A stretch of DNA of 64,000 bases from Prauserella marina (GTDB lineage Bacteria; Actinomycetota; Actinomycetes; Mycobacteriales; Pseudonocardiaceae). This document shows positions 27,613 through 36,399 of this stretch, one piece after another. Location of the stretch: assembly GCF_002240355.1 (NCBI RefSeq), contig NZ_CP016353.1:1-64000 (forward strand), given 5' to 3'. Each line of letters starts with the position of its first letter. The first letter of the stretch is position 1. A program made the translations under genes and the position numbers. The notes under the pieces were generated by a model that saw only the letters and a program-made list of their open reading frames with translations, was not told the DNA's origin and ran no database searches.

Positions 27613-29310
27613 GTGAAGCTGCGCTCTGAGGTCAGTGCGGAAAAGCTTCGCGGCGGTTTCTACACACCGGCGGGCCTAGTGCGGCACGCATTGCATCGAT
27701 TGGGCGAGTTGTTGGGCACCTGGGACGACGTCTCGGTACTCGAACCGTCGGTCGGTGACGGAGCGTTCGTGGACGGACTTGCCGAAAGTTCCCTTCCCGT
27801 AGGGAATTTCACCGGGCTCGATGTGGACGGTGGAGCGGTCGCCGTTGCGAGACAACGGCTTGAAAGGTCCGGGATTCCCGGCGAGATCCTGCGGTCGAGC
27901 ACCTTGGCGTGGAGTCTCGACACCACAAGGGAATTCGACGCCGTCGTCGGGAACCTTCCGTTCGTGCGATTTCAGTTCGTGTCGGTACCAGAACGCGAGC
28001 ATGCCATGCGGCACGGTTCCGAACTCGGGGTTCCCGTCGCGGGCGTGGCGAATCTGTGGCTGCCGATGTTGTTGGCCTCGCTGAGAAGACTCAGGGTCGG
28101 GGGAGCGTTCGCTCTCGTCCTCCCCGCGGAATGTTTCACCGGCGTGAGCGCGGGCAAAGCGCGGCAGTGGTTGCTCCGGACGGTGGACGAACTGCGATTC
28201 GATCTCTACCCGCCGCGCTCGTTTCCCGGTGCGCTGCAAGAAGTCGTTCTGCTGTCGGGAAGGCGAGCCAGGCCGAGTTCCTCCGAACTGCGGCCGCTCG
28301 TCGTCTCACTGCACAGTGCGCAACACTCGACAGCCTTGTTCGCGCAAGATCGTGGCCTGGTCACCCGGCACGCCGTCGCGGTGAACGACGCGCCGTGGAC
28401 ATCCCTGTTGCTTCGTCCCGAACATCGCGAAGCGGTGGCCGAGGCACGAGCCATACCCGCGGTGCGCAGACTCGACGAAATCGCCAAGTTCGAGGTCGCG
28501 ACCGTGACCGGAGCCAACGCGTACTTTTCGCTGAACGAGTCCGAGGTGAGCGAGTTCGGTCTGCGACCGTGGTCCCGCCCCCTGCTCGCCCGCGCGAAAC
28601 ACGCGCCTGGCCTGCGATTCACTGCGCGGGACTACCGGAACAACGCGGCGTCCGGCCTCAAGGTGCACCTTTTCGACGCGACATCGAGCCCACTGGAAAG
28701 GAAACCAGGTTCCGGACTGGACCGCTATCTCCGCCGAGGTGAGGACGATCTGATCCCGACGAGGTTCAAATGCCGGATCAGGCAACCGTGGTACCGCATC
28801 CCCAACATCAGGCACGGCCAACTGATGCTCAGCAAGCGTTCGCACCACCATCCGAGAGTGATCGTCAACGACATCGGCTGTGTCACCACGGACACGATTT
28901 ACCGGGGCCGAATCACCGACGGAGTCACCGGTGACGCTGATTTCGCCGCCGCTTTCCACAACTCCCTGACGCTGCTTTCCGCCGAATTGGAGGGCAGGAA
29001 CTTCGGTGGCGGGGTCCTGGAACTCGTACCCAGCGAAGTGGGGAGGCTCGCGGTCGTCAGCGCGCCTGGCATGGCTCGCGACCTTCCTCGGCTCGACGAG
29101 CTGTGCAGGGAATGTGCCGCGACGGGCGATCCGGCGGTCGCGACGGAAACCATCGTCAGGGAAACCGATGCGTTGCTCGCGAAACAACAACTCGGGCTCA
29201 CCGGCGACCTGCTCGATACGTTGCGGGAGGCGCACGAGGTGCTGCGGGGAAGACGGCTGGCTCGTGCGTCCGGTTCGGACGAGCCGGCCTCGTTGAATAA
29301 CTCTGAATAA
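27613..29310 (+). CDS. Solitary N6-adenine-type DNA methyltransferase
   Basis: 565 aa from GTG. GGFYTP (14-19) and motif I VLEPSVGDGAFVDGL (42-56) are typical of the gamma-class N6 methyltransferases (TaqI/Eco57I group). Motif IV reads NLPF at 114-117 in place of NPPY/F, a conservative but unusual form. A second domain (about 280-480) with FKCRIRQPWYRIPN, and MLSKRSHHHPRVIVNDIG resembles target-recognition regions of this group. No restriction subunit is visible on either side. It could be an orphan or regulatory methylase, or a modification remnant. Confidence 0.8.
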   Translation: MKLRSEVSAEKLRGGFYTPAGLVRHALHRLGELLGTWDDVSVLEPSVGDGAFVDGLAESSLPVGNFTGLDVDGGAVAVARQRLERSGIPGEILRSSTLAWSLDTTREFDAVVGNLPFVRFQFVSVPEREHAMRHGSELGVPVAGVANLWLPMLLASLRRLRVGGAFALVLPAECFTGVSAGKARQWLLRTVDELRFDLYPPRSFPGALQEVVLLSGRRARPSSSELRPLVVSLHSAQHSTALFAQDRGLVTRHAVAVNDAPWTSLLLRPEHREAVAEARAIPAVRRLDEIAKFEVATVTGANAYFSLNESEVSEFGLRPWSRPLLARAKHAPGLRFTARDYRNNAASGLKVHLFDATSSPLERKPGSGLDRYLRRGEDDLIPTRFKCRIRQPWYRIPNIRHGQLMLSKRSHHHPRVIVNDIGCVTTDTIYRGRITDGVTGDADFAAAFHNSLTLLSAELEGRNFGGGVLELVPSEVGRLAVVSAPGMARDLPRLDELCRECAATGDPAVATETIVRETDALLAKQQLGLTGDLLDTLREAHEVLRGRRLARASGSDEPASLNNSE

Positions 29311-29390
29311 CTCCGCCGGGTGAACCCGTTGGCGAGCCTCACGGAGGACGCCTAACGTTTTTCTGTCTTCGCCTGAGCAGGAGGTGCTTC

Positions 29391-29987
29391 ATGACGACGA
29401 CGGAGCCGTACCGGGCATTTGGAATGACGTTCGGCGGAGAACTGGCCGACGAGGTGCGCAGGGTCGCCAAACGCTGGTGGCTCATCACCCTGCTCGGCGT
29501 TTTCACCGCTGGTCTCGGCATCATCCTGCTGCTGAGCCTGACAACCGCTGTCGGAGTGCTCGCCCTTTTCGTTTCCATCGGACTCATCATCGAAGGCGTC
29601 GACGAGATCATCATGGCCGACCGGCACACGACCCGGTGGCCGTTCTACGTACTCGGTGCCGTGTGGATCGTTGTCGGGATCATCGCGTTGACCTGGCCGG
29701 GAATCACGTTGCTCGCGCTCGCCGTTCTGATCGGAATCGGCTTCGTCGTCGGAGGCATCCTCCAGATCGCGGCTTCGCTGACCTGGCGCAGGGGACTGCC
29801 GATGTGGGGATTGTGGCTCACTCTCGGCATCCTGACCGTCATCGCGGGCACGATCGCGCTCGTCTGGCCAGGGGTGACCATCCTGACGCTCGCGATCCTG
29901 CTCGGCATCGCGTTGCTGATGCGGGGCCTCGGCGAGATCTGGTTCAGTCTCCAGCTTCGTAAGGCCAAGGCCACCGCGTCAGGCTGA
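29391..29987 (+). CDS. HdeD/DUF308 family membrane protein
   Basis: 198 aa with GCAGGAGG upstream. Six membrane spans in three similar pairs (WWLITLLGVFTAGLGIILLL; FYVLGAVWIVVGIIALTWPG; LWLTLGILTVIAGTIALVWP), the repeated GITLL/GVTIL pattern of HdeD (DUF308). HdeD is linked to acid resistance in Escherichia coli, but the role here is unknown. Converges on the XRE gene with a 9-base overlap. Confidence 0.85.
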   Translation: MTTTEPYRAFGMTFGGELADEVRRVAKRWWLITLLGVFTAGLGIILLLSLTTAVGVLALFVSIGLIIEGVDEIIMADRHTTRWPFYVLGAVWIVVGIIALTWPGITLLALAVLIGIGFVVGGILQIAASLTWRRGLPMWGLWLTLGILTVIAGTIALVWPGVTILTLAILLGIALLMRGLGEIWFSLQLRKAKATASG

Positions 29988-30215
29988 TTGCTCGGCACCG
30001 ATCCTCGGAAACGGGTGGATCGAGAACAACACCTCTATCGATACCTCGAAATACTCCGCCATGCGCAGCGCGAGATAGAGGCTCGGGCTGTATTCGCCCC
30101 GTTCGAGATAGCCGACGGTCTGGTAATGCACGCCAAGCGCCTCGGCGAGTTGCCGCCTGCTGACTCCTCTTTCGGCCCTGAGCACGGCAATGCGGTTGTA
30201 GATCGTCTCGCTCAT
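29979..30215 (-). CDS. XRE-family small transcriptional regulator
   Basis: 78 aa. Nearly all of it is one helix-turn-helix: RIAVLRAERGVSRRQLAEAL followed by GVHYQTVGYLERGEYSPSLY, then LFSIHPFP. It resembles the short Cro/CI-like regulators found with ABC-2 exporters. The ATG overlaps the permease stop (TGATG), so it is the third gene of the exporter operon and probably its autoregulator. Confidence 0.9.
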   Translation of the reverse strand: MSETIYNRIAVLRAERGVSRRQLAEALGVHYQTVGYLERGEYSPSLYLALRMAEYFEVSIEVLFSIHPFPRIGAEQSA

Positions 30216-31066
30216 CACGCGATCCTCTGCATCGCCTTTTCCCTGCGTTCGGCCACGCTGGAGCCGGATTCCCTTCGTGCCATCCTCCGCAAGACTATCG
30301 GCGCGATGATCAGGCCGAGAATCGCCCACAGGCTCAGCACGCCCACCGTTTCGAGGTGCCGCCACGACTCGCCGATTTCGACGAGGGCCATGTCGTCCGG
30401 CAGCAGCGCGGATCGCATCCCGAGACCGAGCCAGTAGATGGGGAAGATCTGCACGATGAACTGGAGCCATTCGGGAAGACCGGTGATGGGGTAGAAGATT
30501 CCCGAAGCGGCGACGAGACCCATGACCGGCAACATGACGATGCCCATGTTGCGGGGGTTCGAGAACAACGAACCGAAAACGGCGCCGATCGGCATGGTGG
30601 CGACGAGCCCGATCGCGAGAACCCAGGCCAGCGTGAGCCAGGCACCCGCGGTGTTCAGCGCGAGTCCTTCGAAAAGGAACATGCCGGGAATGAGCGTGAT
30701 CGCGACGCTGACCAGCACCATCCCGGACACTGTCACGACCTTGCCGACGAGGTAACCGAGCATGCCGCCCGGTGTTGCCTTGGCGCGCAGCAGTGTGCCG
30801 TCCTCCCGCTCCACGGTGAGGTACTGCATAAGGTTGACCAGACCGCCGAAGGCAACGGAAACGCCGAGCACACTCGGCAGTGTCATCGTCCCCCTTGAGA
30901 AGTCCGTGCCGGGAATGGTCGAGCCACGCATGACAAGCATGACGACGAGCAGCACTACGGTGGGAAAAAGGTAGCCCCACAGGTCCTGCGGTGTCGTGAA
31001 GGTCTGCCGTAGTTCGATGCGGCCTCTGGCCAGCCCCGACCGGATGGCAGTCGTGGTGGGGTTCAT
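30215..31066 (-). CDS. ABC-2 type transporter permease
   Basis: 283 aa from MNPTTTAIRSGLARGRIELR. Six membrane spans in the ABC-2 arrangement; PSVLGVSVAFGGLVNLMQYL and TVEREDGTLLRAKATPGGML are the family's conserved loop, and PITGLPEWLQFIVQIFPIYW occurs before the last spans. Pairs with the ATPase gene, which overlaps it by 4 bases. Similar to daunorubicin-resistance-type (DrrB) exporters; the substrate is unknown. Confidence 0.9.
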   Translation of the reverse strand: MNPTTTAIRSGLARGRIELRQTFTTPQDLWGYLFPTVVLLVVMLVMRGSTIPGTDFSRGTMTLPSVLGVSVAFGGLVNLMQYLTVEREDGTLLRAKATPGGMLGYLVGKVVTVSGMVLVSVAITLIPGMFLFEGLALNTAGAWLTLAWVLAIGLVATMPIGAVFGSLFSNPRNMGIVMLPVMGLVAASGIFYPITGLPEWLQFIVQIFPIYWLGLGMRSALLPDDMALVEIGESWRHLETVGVLSLWAILGLIIAPIVLRRMARRESGSSVAERREKAMQRIA

Positions 31067-32040
31067 CGGTTCTTCTCCTCGAAAGAGCGGACGGCGTCGT
31101 CGTGACGTCCGGCCTCGAACGTGCGCACCATCGCCATGTAGGTGTCCTCAAGGGAGGCCCTGCGCACTTCGAGATCGGCGATCGAGTCGCCGTACTGGGC
31201 GAAAAGGCCGCGGACGTAGGCGGTCGCGTCCTCGGTCGAGTGCACGAACCGCTCGCCGTTGTTCGACCAGCGAACCTCCGCTTCGGCCGCGGTGGTTCTG
31301 GCGAGCTCATCCGCCGTGCCGTCGGCGATGATCGCACCGCCTGCCAGTATGAGAATCCGGTCGGCCAGTTTCTCGGCCTCGTCGAGGTCGTGTGTCGTCA
31401 GCAGGATCGTGGTGTCGTCGAAGTCGGCGAGCCTGTGCACGAGATCGTGGAATTCCCTGCGGGCATGCGGGTCGAAGCCTGCCGTCGGCTCGTCGAGGAA
31501 CAGCACCTCCGGCCTGCCGACGATGCCGATCGCGACGTCGAGCCTTCTGCGCTGGCCGCCGGACAGCTGGCCGACCTTCTTGCCCGCGTGTTCGCCGAGA
31601 CCGACGACGTCGACGAGTTCGGCGGCGTCCCTCGGGCGGCTGATCCGGTCGGTCGAGTAGGGCGCGTAATACGTTCCGAGGTGTTCGAGCAGTTCCTGGA
31701 CGCGCCATTTCGCATGGTCACGCCAGGATTGCAGTACGACGCCGAGCCGGGAGCGCCACGCCTCGGTGCCCTTGGCCGGGTCAGTGCCGAGAACGCTGAC
31801 CTTGCCCCCCGAACGCATCCGGAAACCTTCGAGTATCTCGATGGTCGTTGTTTTTCCCGCACCGTTGGGGCCGAGCAGCGCGACGACTTCGCCGGGTCTC
31901 GCCTGAAACGTCACGCCGGTGAGGACGTCCGTGGTGCCGTAGCGCATGCGGAGGTCATGGACGTCTATCGCGGCTGTGTCGGTCGCGTCGGGGCCCTTTT
32001 CGGTCCGCGGCTTGGGAGAACCCAGCTCGCTCACGGACAT
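31063..32040 (-). CDS. ABC transporter ATP-binding protein, DrrA-like
   Basis: 325 aa from MSVSELGSPK, preceded by CAGGAGA. Walker A LLGPNGAGKTTTIEIL, signature GQLSGGQRRRLDVAIG, Walker B VLFLDEPTAGFDP and H-loop LLTTHDLDE. About 90 extra residues at the C terminus include the DUF4162-like region of exporters. Energises the permease encoded downstream. A longer in-frame start lies 11 codons upstream but has no ribosome site. Confidence 0.92.
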   Translation of the reverse strand: MSVSELGSPKPRTEKGPDATDTAAIDVHDLRMRYGTTDVLTGVTFQARPGEVVALLGPNGAGKTTTIEILEGFRMRSGGKVSVLGTDPAKGTEAWRSRLGVVLQSWRDHAKWRVQELLEHLGTYYAPYSTDRISRPRDAAELVDVVGLGEHAGKKVGQLSGGQRRRLDVAIGIVGRPEVLFLDEPTAGFDPHARREFHDLVHRLADFDDTTILLTTHDLDEAEKLADRILILAGGAIIADGTADELARTTAAEAEVRWSNNGERFVHSTEDATAYVRGLFAQYGDSIADLEVRRASLEDTYMAMVRTFEAGRHDDAVRSFEEKNR

Positions 32041-32077
32041 GCGACATCTCCTGAGGTCCGATATATCCATCAACTGA

Positions 32078-32091
32078 TAGCAGAGATGCTA
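32078..32091. promoter_or_regulatory. Small inverted repeat upstream of ABC exporter operon
   Basis: TAGCA-GAGA-TGCTA at 32078-32091 in the short gap between the ABC ATPase and the convergent-side oxidase gene. It lies where the exporter promoter should be, near the AT-rich ATATATCC at 32061. Candidate operator for the operon's own XRE protein. Confidence 0.35.
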
Positions 32092-32117
32092 CATACGAGA
32101 GTAGGAGTGTGTCTATC

Positions 32118-32756
32118 TCAGGGCCAAAGCTGGTCGCGGCGCCAGCGCAGGCCCTCCCTGGTGAAGCGCAACCGGACGTGCTCGCGGTCGTGTCGTGCCT
32201 GCCAGAACTCGACGAGGTCGGCGGCGAGCAGGTATCGCATCCACGACGGCGGAACGAAGCCGGGTTTCTCGGCGATCAACCGCTCCGCGGCTTCGACGGC
32301 TGTCCTCAGGTCGGAGGCGTCAGCCAGTACCTCGGATTGATGACCAACGGCGGTCTCCACTTTGGAGGCGTCGGGTCTTGCCAGGAAGTCCGCGGCACCG
32401 GCGTCCTCGCCGAGTGGGCGTGCTGTTCCTCGGATCCGGACCTGTCTTCCCCTGTGCGGCCAGAAAAAGGTCAGCGCGGCGTGCGCGTTGTGGGCGAGTT
32501 GCTTGCCCTTGGGGCTTTCCGCGCTCGTCGCGAAGTACCAGCCCATTTCGTCGACGTCCTTGAGGATGACGACTCTCGCGTCGGGAAGGCCATCTTCATC
32601 CACAGTGGACAACGTCATCGCGTGCGGTGCGAGACCGGTCTCGCCCGCGTCGGACAGCCAGACGAGGAACAGATCGACGGGCTGTTCGGGAGCCGAGTCC
32701 ACGTCGAAACCAGGAAGGTCGGGTGGGAATGAAGGCCAGCCGCGGAGTGTGCTCAT
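32118..32756 (-). CDS. Pyridoxamine 5'-phosphate oxidase family flavoprotein
   Basis: 212 aa from MSTLRGWPSFPPDLPGFDVD. The split-barrel FMN domain has PHAMTLSTVDEDGLPDARVV and MGWYFATSAESPKGKQLAHN, then AALTFFWPHRGRQVRIRGTA, all as in PdxH. The C-terminal part ends FTREGLRWRRDQLWP, which resembles the PdxH end (WxxxRLxP) only in part. It may be true PdxH or a related PNPOx protein; hence no symbol. Divergent from the lipoprotein gene at 32806. Confidence 0.82.
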   Translation of the reverse strand: MSTLRGWPSFPPDLPGFDVDSAPEQPVDLFLVWLSDAGETGLAPHAMTLSTVDEDGLPDARVVILKDVDEMGWYFATSAESPKGKQLAHNAHAALTFFWPHRGRQVRIRGTARPLGEDAGAADFLARPDASKVETAVGHQSEVLADASDLRTAVEAAERLIAEKPGFVPPSWMRYLLAADLVEFWQARHDREHVRLRFTREGLRWRRDQLWP

Positions 32757-32805
32757 ACCTGGCGACGCTACTGCCGGAACGGGCTTCTGGTTCACTGTGC
32801 AACCT

Positions 32806-33330
32806 ATGGGACGACTGCTAGTTCTCGGCGTGGTGTCCGCCGCTCTGCTCGCCGGCTGTTCGAGTGCGACCGAGTCGCAGGAACCACCCCCGTCCGCCTC
32901 GACGGCCGCGACCACGCCGGCGCTACCGCCGGAACCGGAGCCCTCGGCGGACCAGCCGTGTCCCTACCTCGATACCGATTTCGTCTCGCGGGCCAACGGG
33001 CAGATGGTCGACAAGGTCAGCACCTCGGCCGATACGCCGCACCCGACGTGCTTCTTCTATCGGCCGGACGGCGGGCTGCAACTCACTGTCCGTGTCTATT
33101 CCGGTGACCCGGCCGTGGCGACCGGCCTGGTCGACCAAGCGGCGCCGGTGGACACCTCGAACCCGACCGAGCAGCCCGCTGGCTGGTCAGGGGGTTACGA
33201 GGCGACCGACGACGGCGCCGTGTACGCGGTCGTGAAAGAAGGGGATGCCGTCATCGTCACCACGAACCAGGGACAGAGCGTGAAGGCCAGGAAGGTCGCA
33301 CTCGAAGCGATCACCGGACTTGGCATCTGA
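32806..33330 (+). CDS. Secreted lipoprotein, DUF2020-like
   Basis: 174 aa. Signal peptide MGRLLVLGVVSAALLAGC with lipobox LLAGC and lipid-anchored Cys18, followed by a Pro/Ser-rich linker and a folded domain starting CPYLDTDFVSRANGQMVDKV. The two Cys of the domain (in CPYL and HPTCFFYRPDGG) may form a disulfide. The domain resembles the actinobacterial DUF2020 group as I remember it. The role is unknown. Confidence 0.72.
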   Translation: MGRLLVLGVVSAALLAGCSSATESQEPPPSASTAATTPALPPEPEPSADQPCPYLDTDFVSRANGQMVDKVSTSADTPHPTCFFYRPDGGLQLTVRVYSGDPAVATGLVDQAAPVDTSNPTEQPAGWSGGYEATDDGAVYAVVKEGDAVIVTTNQGQSVKARKVALEAITGLGI

Positions 33331-33513
33331 GTGTGACGACCAGACACCACTGCGTGCAGGGCAAGTTGATCTTGTACTACTCTGGCCGGAACCGCAGGCA
33401 TCGAGGAACCGACGCCACTACCGGGGTCCCACTGATGGGTATGCCGGAGCTGCGAACGACCCCCTGCGAGCCCCCAGAATCGTTGATCTCGAAGTAACGA
33501 AGGATAGAAACCC

Positions 33514-33960
33514 GTGGCTGACACCCTGAAGGAATCGCTGCTCGACTCCACCCGGCGCCCGACCGTCGTGACCGACCTCCAGACCCTGATCGACGAAGAG
33601 GTCTCGGGTAAGGGCGGCGTTTCGGGGACCGTCATCAAGACCGGCTACGCGGCCGTCAAGAAGATCAAGCCGGGCATCATCGGCTCCGCCGTCGACAGCC
33701 TGCTCGACGACTTCGTCGTCGCGCTTGAGCCGATCTACGCCGACTTCAAGGCGAGCGGTGGCGGCGACTTCTCGGCTTACCTGCCGACCCGCGCCGACGA
33801 GGCTTCGAACGCGCTGCTCTCGGTCACCGACACCCGTGCGGAAAGCAGCAGCCGCGACAGCATCAAGAAGGTCTACGGCAAGCTTCGCCCCAAGGGCAAG
33901 GAGAACGTCGAGGAGGCGCTGCCCCGCCTCGGTGCGCTGATCAACAAGCACACCGCCTGA
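33514..33960 (+). CDS. Conserved actinobacterial hypothetical protein (DUF6918-like)
   Basis: 148 aa from GTG after GAAGGATAG. Soluble, helical, Lys/Glu-rich. It reads DLQTLIDEEVSGKGGVSGTV, GYAAVKKIKPGIIGSAVDSL and ends RLGALINKHTA. It resembles a small conserved family of actinobacteria (DUF6918 by memory). No catalytic motif is visible. A strong bidirectional terminator follows. Confidence 0.7.
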   Translation: MADTLKESLLDSTRRPTVVTDLQTLIDEEVSGKGGVSGTVIKTGYAAVKKIKPGIIGSAVDSLLDDFVVALEPIYADFKASGGGDFSAYLPTRADEASNALLSVTDTRAESSSRDSIKKVYGKLRPKGKENVEEALPRLGALINKHTA

Positions 33961-33977
33961 TCGGCGACCTGACAGCG

Positions 33978-34011
33978 AAGAGGCCCCTCACCGCACGGTG
34001 AGGGGCCTCTT
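33978..34011. terminator. Bidirectional intrinsic-type terminator
   Basis: Perfect 15 bp arms AAGAGGCCCCTCACC (33978-33992) and GGTGAGGGGCCTCTT (33997-34011), loop GCAC. Lies between the convergent genes at 33514 and 34026, with A-starting and T-ending flanks on both strands. Confidence 0.93.
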
Positions 34012-34025
34012 CGGCGTCTGGCGAG

Positions 34026-34703
34026 CTAGCTCTTCTTCTGCTCGGTGTTCTTGGTCTGCTGACCGTTACGCGGGGCGCCAGGCTTGGGCTCCTGCGGTTC
34101 GCTCGCCTTGCTTGCCGGTGGTTCAGCCGGCTTGGGCGCGTCCGTGCTGCGCGGCGGTGCCGGCGCGATCGGCGGCTCCTGCTTCGACCGCGACGCGTAC
34201 GCGACGGCGGCGGCCAGCGCGCCGAGGCCGATCAGCCACGGCAGTTTCCTGCGCTTCTTCTTCTCGCCCTTCGCGGCGGTCTTCGCATCGGAGATGGCCG
34301 ATTTGAAGTCCTTCTTCGCCTGCTTGAAGTCGCGCTTGGCTTTGCGCTTCGAGTGGCCTGCCGACTTCGCGGCCTGAATGGCCGCCCTGCGTGCCTTGCG
34401 ACCGGGCGCGCGCATGTCCTCGGCGCGTTCAGCGGCCACCTTCTTGGCTTGCTTCGTGCTCTTCGAGACCTCCTTGCTGGTTCGTTTCGCCTGTTGAGCC
34501 AGCTTCCTGCGGGTGCGGCGAGAGTTCTTGCCCAGCTCCTTGCGCGCGGCTTCCGTGCCTTCGGTCAGCCGCTGCTCGGCGACGTGGGCTGCCTGCGCCG
34601 CGAAGTCGGCCCCTGCTTTGCCGACCTCCCGCGCCCGCTTTCTCAGCTTGTGCGAGCCGTCCTTGACGGCCTCACCCGCCGACGCTTCCGCGGTCCGAGC
34701 CAT
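34026..34703 (-). CDS. Lysine-rich, histone-H1-like membrane-associated protein
   Basis: 225 aa. The first about 155 residues are Lys/Arg/Ala-rich without Pro breaks and predicted helical (RKLAQQAKRTSKEVSKSTKQ; KSAGHSKRKAKRDFKQAKKD). One membrane span follows (LPWLIGLGALAAAVAYA), then a Pro/Ala/Glu-rich tail. The basic part resembles the tails of actinobacterial nucleoid proteins, but no DNA-binding domain can be named. It may be a membrane-tethered DNA- or polyanion-binding protein, or simply a low-complexity envelope protein. Confidence 0.7.
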   Translation of the reverse strand: MARTAEASAGEAVKDGSHKLRKRAREVGKAGADFAAQAAHVAEQRLTEGTEAARKELGKNSRRTRRKLAQQAKRTSKEVSKSTKQAKKVAAERAEDMRAPGRKARRAAIQAAKSAGHSKRKAKRDFKQAKKDFKSAISDAKTAAKGEKKKRRKLPWLIGLGALAAAVAYASRSKQEPPIAPAPPRSTDAPKPAEPPASKASEPQEPKPGAPRNGQQTKNTEQKKS

Positions 34704-34801
34704 CGCCCTTCACCTCGACAATCGTGTGTTTTCCAGTGGTCTACCTGGCCCCATCCTGCCCCTTTCCGGGCGATCGTGCCGCAGATGGCACGATGAATCG
34801 C

Positions 34802-35350
34802 GTGACTGAGAGCAACGGATCCCTCGGTGGAGCGAAGATGAAAGCCACTCTGCATACCAACCGCGGCGACATTCGGATCAACCTTTTCCCTGATCACGCC
34901 CCTAAGACGGTGGCCAACTTCGTCGGCCTCTCCGAGGGCACGAAGGAATACACACAGCCCAACGCCAAGGGCGAAAAAACTGGTCCCTTCTATGACGGCG
35001 CGATCTTCCACCGCGTTATCGACGGCTTCATGATTCAAGGCGGCGACCCGACCGGTACCGGACGTGGCGGCCCCGGATACCAGTTCGACGACGAGTTCCA
35101 CCCTGAGTTGCAGTTCAACAAGCCGTACCTGCTCGCGATGGCGAACGCGGGACCGGGAACCAACGGTTCGCAGTTCTTCATCACGGTGGGCCCGACGGCG
35201 CACCTGAACTTCAAGCACACGATCTTCGGTGAAGTCGCCGATCAGGACTCGCAGGGTGTCGTCGACGCCATTGCCCGCGCCGCGACCGGCCCAGCCGACA
35301 AGCCGCTTGAGGACGTCGTGATCGAAAAGGTCGACATCGAGCGCGCCTGA
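34802..35350 (+). CDS. ppiA: Cyclophilin-type peptidyl-prolyl isomerase
   Basis: 182 aa from the GTG at 34802 (TESNGSLGGAKMKATLHTNR); an ATG at 34793 adds three residues. Cyclophilin signature: FHRVIDGFMIQGGDPTGTGR, LAMANAGPGTNGSQFFITVG and HTIFGEV. No signal peptide, so cytoplasmic. Position upstream of rhomboid and crgA is conserved in actinobacteria (Rv0009 in Mycobacterium tuberculosis). Confidence 0.95.
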   Translation: MTESNGSLGGAKMKATLHTNRGDIRINLFPDHAPKTVANFVGLSEGTKEYTQPNAKGEKTGPFYDGAIFHRVIDGFMIQGGDPTGTGRGGPGYQFDDEFHPELQFNKPYLLAMANAGPGTNGSQFFITVGPTAHLNFKHTIFGEVADQDSQGVVDAIARAATGPADKPLEDVVIEKVDIERA

Positions 35351-35441
35351 GCTTTCCGGGTACCAGGTAAGTTGGAAGACGTGAGCAAGGCAGGCCCAGC
35401 CCGCGGCGTCGAATCGCCGCGCCCGACACCGCGGTAGCACT

Positions 35442-36389
35442 GTGAGCCAACCTCCCCCTTACCCGCCGCAGCCCGGGCAGTCGTATCAGCAAGAAGCGCT
35501 GCCCGGGTGTTGGTGGCACCCGAATCGCCAGACCGGTTTGCGGTGCGTCAGATGTGACAGACCGGCCTGCCCTGATTGCCTCCGTGAGGCTTCCGTCGGC
35601 TACCAGTGCATCGACTGCGTGCAAACGGGCCAGCGGCAGCAGCAGGCGCAGGCCGTGCAGTACCGCAAGGCGGGCTACGGCGCGAAAACCGTCGCGGGCG
35701 CGGTCGCGCCGAGGACCGCGATCGTCACGCCGGTACTGATCGTCATCAACGTGCTCGTCTACGCCCTCACGGCGGTGCAGGCACAGAGCCCGATGAGCAA
35801 CGAGAGGGCCGAGTTCTTCCAAGACGGAGTGCTCTGGCCGATCGGAATGGTGCTCAGGGACGAATGGTGGCGGCTCCTCACGTCCGGGTTCCTGCACTAC
35901 GGCTTGATCCACATCGCGATGAACATGCTCGCGCTGTGGGTACTCGGAAGGGACTTGGAGATCCTGCTCGGCAGGGCCAGGTTCATCGCCGTGTACTTCG
36001 TGTCGATGTTCGGAGGCTCGGCGGCGGTGTTCGCCTTCGGCGACGCCAACACGGGCACGGCGGGCGCCTCCGGCGCGATCTACGGCTTGATGGGCGCGAT
36101 GCTCGTCGCCGTTCTGCGGCTCAAGCTCAATCCCGGCGCCGCGATCGGCATCATCGTGATCAACGTGGTGCTCAGCATTTCGTTGCCAGGCATTTCGTTG
36201 CTCGGCCACCTCGGTGGTCTCGTCGTCGGTGCGCTGGCCATGGTGGCGATGGTGTACGCACCGGCGAAGAACAAGGGCGCTTTCCAGGCGGGCGTGCTCG
36301 CGCTCATCACGGCGGCGCTGGTCGGCCTTGTGCTGTACCGGGATTCGGAGTTGTCCTCGCAGTTGTGCGTCCTGCTGGGTGCCTGTTAG
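35442..36389 (+). CDS. Rhomboid family intramembrane serine protease
   Basis: 315 aa from GTG. The N-terminal cytosolic part carries a zinc-ribbon-like segment (CWWHPNRQTGLRCVRCDRPA, then CPDCLREASVGYQCIDC), followed by six or seven membrane spans. Catalytic dyad Ser210 in GTAGASGAIYG and His256 in ISLLGHLGGLVVG; WWRLLTSGFLHYGLIHIAMN is the rhomboid loop-1 signature. Substrates are unknown. Corresponds to the Rv0110/Rv1337-type rhomboids and sits just before the PH-domain and crgA genes. Confidence 0.95.
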   Translation: MSQPPPYPPQPGQSYQQEALPGCWWHPNRQTGLRCVRCDRPACPDCLREASVGYQCIDCVQTGQRQQQAQAVQYRKAGYGAKTVAGAVAPRTAIVTPVLIVINVLVYALTAVQAQSPMSNERAEFFQDGVLWPIGMVLRDEWWRLLTSGFLHYGLIHIAMNMLALWVLGRDLEILLGRARFIAVYFVSMFGGSAAVFAFGDANTGTAGASGAIYGLMGAMLVAVLRLKLNPGAAIGIIVINVVLSISLPGISLLGHLGGLVVGALAMVAMVYAPAKNKGAFQAGVLALITAALVGLVLYRDSELSSQLCVLLGAC

Positions 36390-36399
36390 GACGCCCGCG

